From assembly GCA_964342355.1 (NCBI GenBank), contig CAYFFG010000011.1:33498-97497 (forward strand): a stretch of DNA of 64,000 bases, in the 5' to 3' direction. Origin of the DNA: Hirschia sp964342355 (GTDB lineage Bacteria > Pseudomonadota > Alphaproteobacteria > Caulobacterales > Hyphomonadaceae). The notes beneath the pieces were generated by a model, which was not told the origin of the DNA, did no database searches, and was given only the letters and a program-made list of their open reading frames with translations. The position numbers and the translations under genes were made by a program. This document shows positions 63,398-64,000 of this stretch, piece after piece (the stretch's first letter is position 1; each line of letters begins with the position of its first letter).

Positions 63398-64000
63398 CTA
63401 TTTCGACTTCGTGCGCGCCGGTATCTGGCGCGCAAGCCAAGCACTTTCCCTAAGCCAGGTTTTTATCGGTTTTGCAGGAAAACCACCCCAAGTCTCACCA
63501 TCAGGAATGTTGGACATCACCCCTGCTTTAGCACCAATCGTTGCCCCTGCGCCAATAATTGCGTGATCAGCCACTCCGGCAGCCCCAGCGATCACTGATC
63601 TGTCTCCGATTACCGCCGACCCAGCGATCCCGCATTGGGCAGCTATGACAACATGCGCGCCGATCTGGACATTGTGAGCGATTTGGCAAAGGTTATCGAT
63701 CTTTGCATTCTCACCTATTATCGTGTCATCAAACACGCCGCGATCAATACATGTGTTCGCACCGATGGAAACATTATCCTGAACAATTACCCTACCAAAG
63801 TGGGGAACATCGACGGCGCCTGCGCTACCGAATGCAAGGCCAAACCCAGCTTGCCCCAAGCTTGCATTAGCGAGAATTTTGACCCCATCCCCAACCAAGC
63901 TGAATGCAATGGAAACATTAGCGCCGATAGCGCAACGACGTCCAAGCACCACACCTGGCCCTATAACAGTTCCTGCGCCGATGCGCGTTCCTGCACCGAT
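63398..64000 (-). CDS. lpxD: UDP-3-O-acylglucosamine N-acyltransferase LpxD (N-terminus beyond window)
   Basis: About 200 residues of LpxD: hexapeptide repeats starting IGAGTRIGAGTVIGPG, the QDNVSIGANTCIDRGVFDDT and IDNLCQIAHNVQIGAHVVIA segment with the catalytic His, and a C-terminal GFPAKPIKTWLRESAWLARQ. The frame is open to the window edge, so the N-terminal uridine-binding domain is outside. It N-acylates the LpxC product. FabZ, usually between lpxD and lpxA, is absent from the 26-bp gap. Confidence 0.95.
   Translation of the reverse strand: MGAGTRIGAGTVIGPGVVLGRRCAIGANVSIAFSLVGDGVKILANASLGQAGFGLAFGSAGAVDVPHFGRVIVQDNVSIGANTCIDRGVFDDTIIGENAKIDNLCQIAHNVQIGAHVVIAAQCGIAGSAVIGDRSVIAGAAGVADHAIIGAGATIGAKAGVMSNIPDGETWGGFPAKPIKTWLRESAWLARQIPARTKSK

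Noticed and set aside
1..64000. tRNA or rRNA genes, CRISPR arrays, transposases, phage genes, replication origin
   Set aside because: No cloverleaf, repeat-spacer array, transposase or integrase protein was recognised on either strand; a tRNA scan was not possible by eye for every gap.

Overview
The window is a compact, moderately low-GC alphaproteobacterial chromosome segment from a draft or metagenome assembly; two runs of exactly 100 N interrupt trpC and lpxB. The alphaproteobacterial assignment rests on gene order and protein architecture: dusB-ntrB-ntrC-ntrY-ntrX-trkA-trkH-hfq-hflX, a fused ispDF, a pyruvate dehydrogenase E1-beta with its own lipoyl domain, an NtrC without the GAFTGA motif, a GAAC-N7-GAAC LexA box before lexA, and ppiD-trpEGDC-lexA-comEC-gltX-gltA-lpx. 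The genus cannot be fixed from sequence alone.

Layout. (1) 1-3.4 kb is an accessory region: a minus-strand overlapping operon of a Tat-exported HiPIP-type iron-sulfur protein, an unrecognised cysteine-containing lipoprotein and the N-terminal part of a DUF1587/DUF1595/DUF1592 lipoprotein, next to a TetR regulator. (2) 3.4-7.3 kb holds a regulator joining an extra N-terminal HTH-like domain to a TetR domain, divergent from a three-gene acyl-CoA catabolic operon (NMO-type flavoprotein, hot-dog protein, enoyl-CoA hydratase) that ends at a strong terminator. (3) 7.4-23.2 kb is the conserved core block: mazG, hflX, hfq, trkH, trkA, ntrX, ntrY, ntrC, ntrB, dusB, ispDF, pncC/cinA, coq10/ratA, lipA. 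(4) 23.4-36.9 kb looks like an insertion between lipA and the pdh genes: an Aas-like acyl-ACP/CoA synthetase broken by a one-base frameshift, a TetR regulator, a 497-bp intergenic region with a candidate minus-strand small RNA, the complete ccoNOQP-ccoGHIS cbb3 oxidase cluster, acs and a crotonase. (5) 36.9-47.4 kb carries lpdA, pdhC, pdhB, pdhA, ftsB, eno, rpmF, pyrG, secG, tpiA, all on the minus strand. (6) 47.6-64 kb carries ppiD, trpE, trpG, trpD, trpC (cut by a gap), lexA, comEC, gltX, gltA, a PQQ-sugar-dehydrogenase-like/cytochrome c fusion, and lpxB (cut by a gap), lpxI, lpxA, lpxD (partial), with no fabZ between lpxD and lpxA.

Together the genes describe an aerobic or microaerobic heterotroph: pyruvate and acetate enter as acetyl-CoA (Pdh complex, Acs), feed the TCA cycle (GltA) and support respiration through a high-affinity cbb3 oxidase; NtrBC/NtrYX handle nitrogen and redox signalling, and Hfq is present to serve small RNAs. 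The points most worth a second look are the HiPIP/DUF1592 lipoprotein operon, the candidate small RNA between tetR and ccoN, the HTH-TetR fusion, and the frameshifted acyl synthetase.
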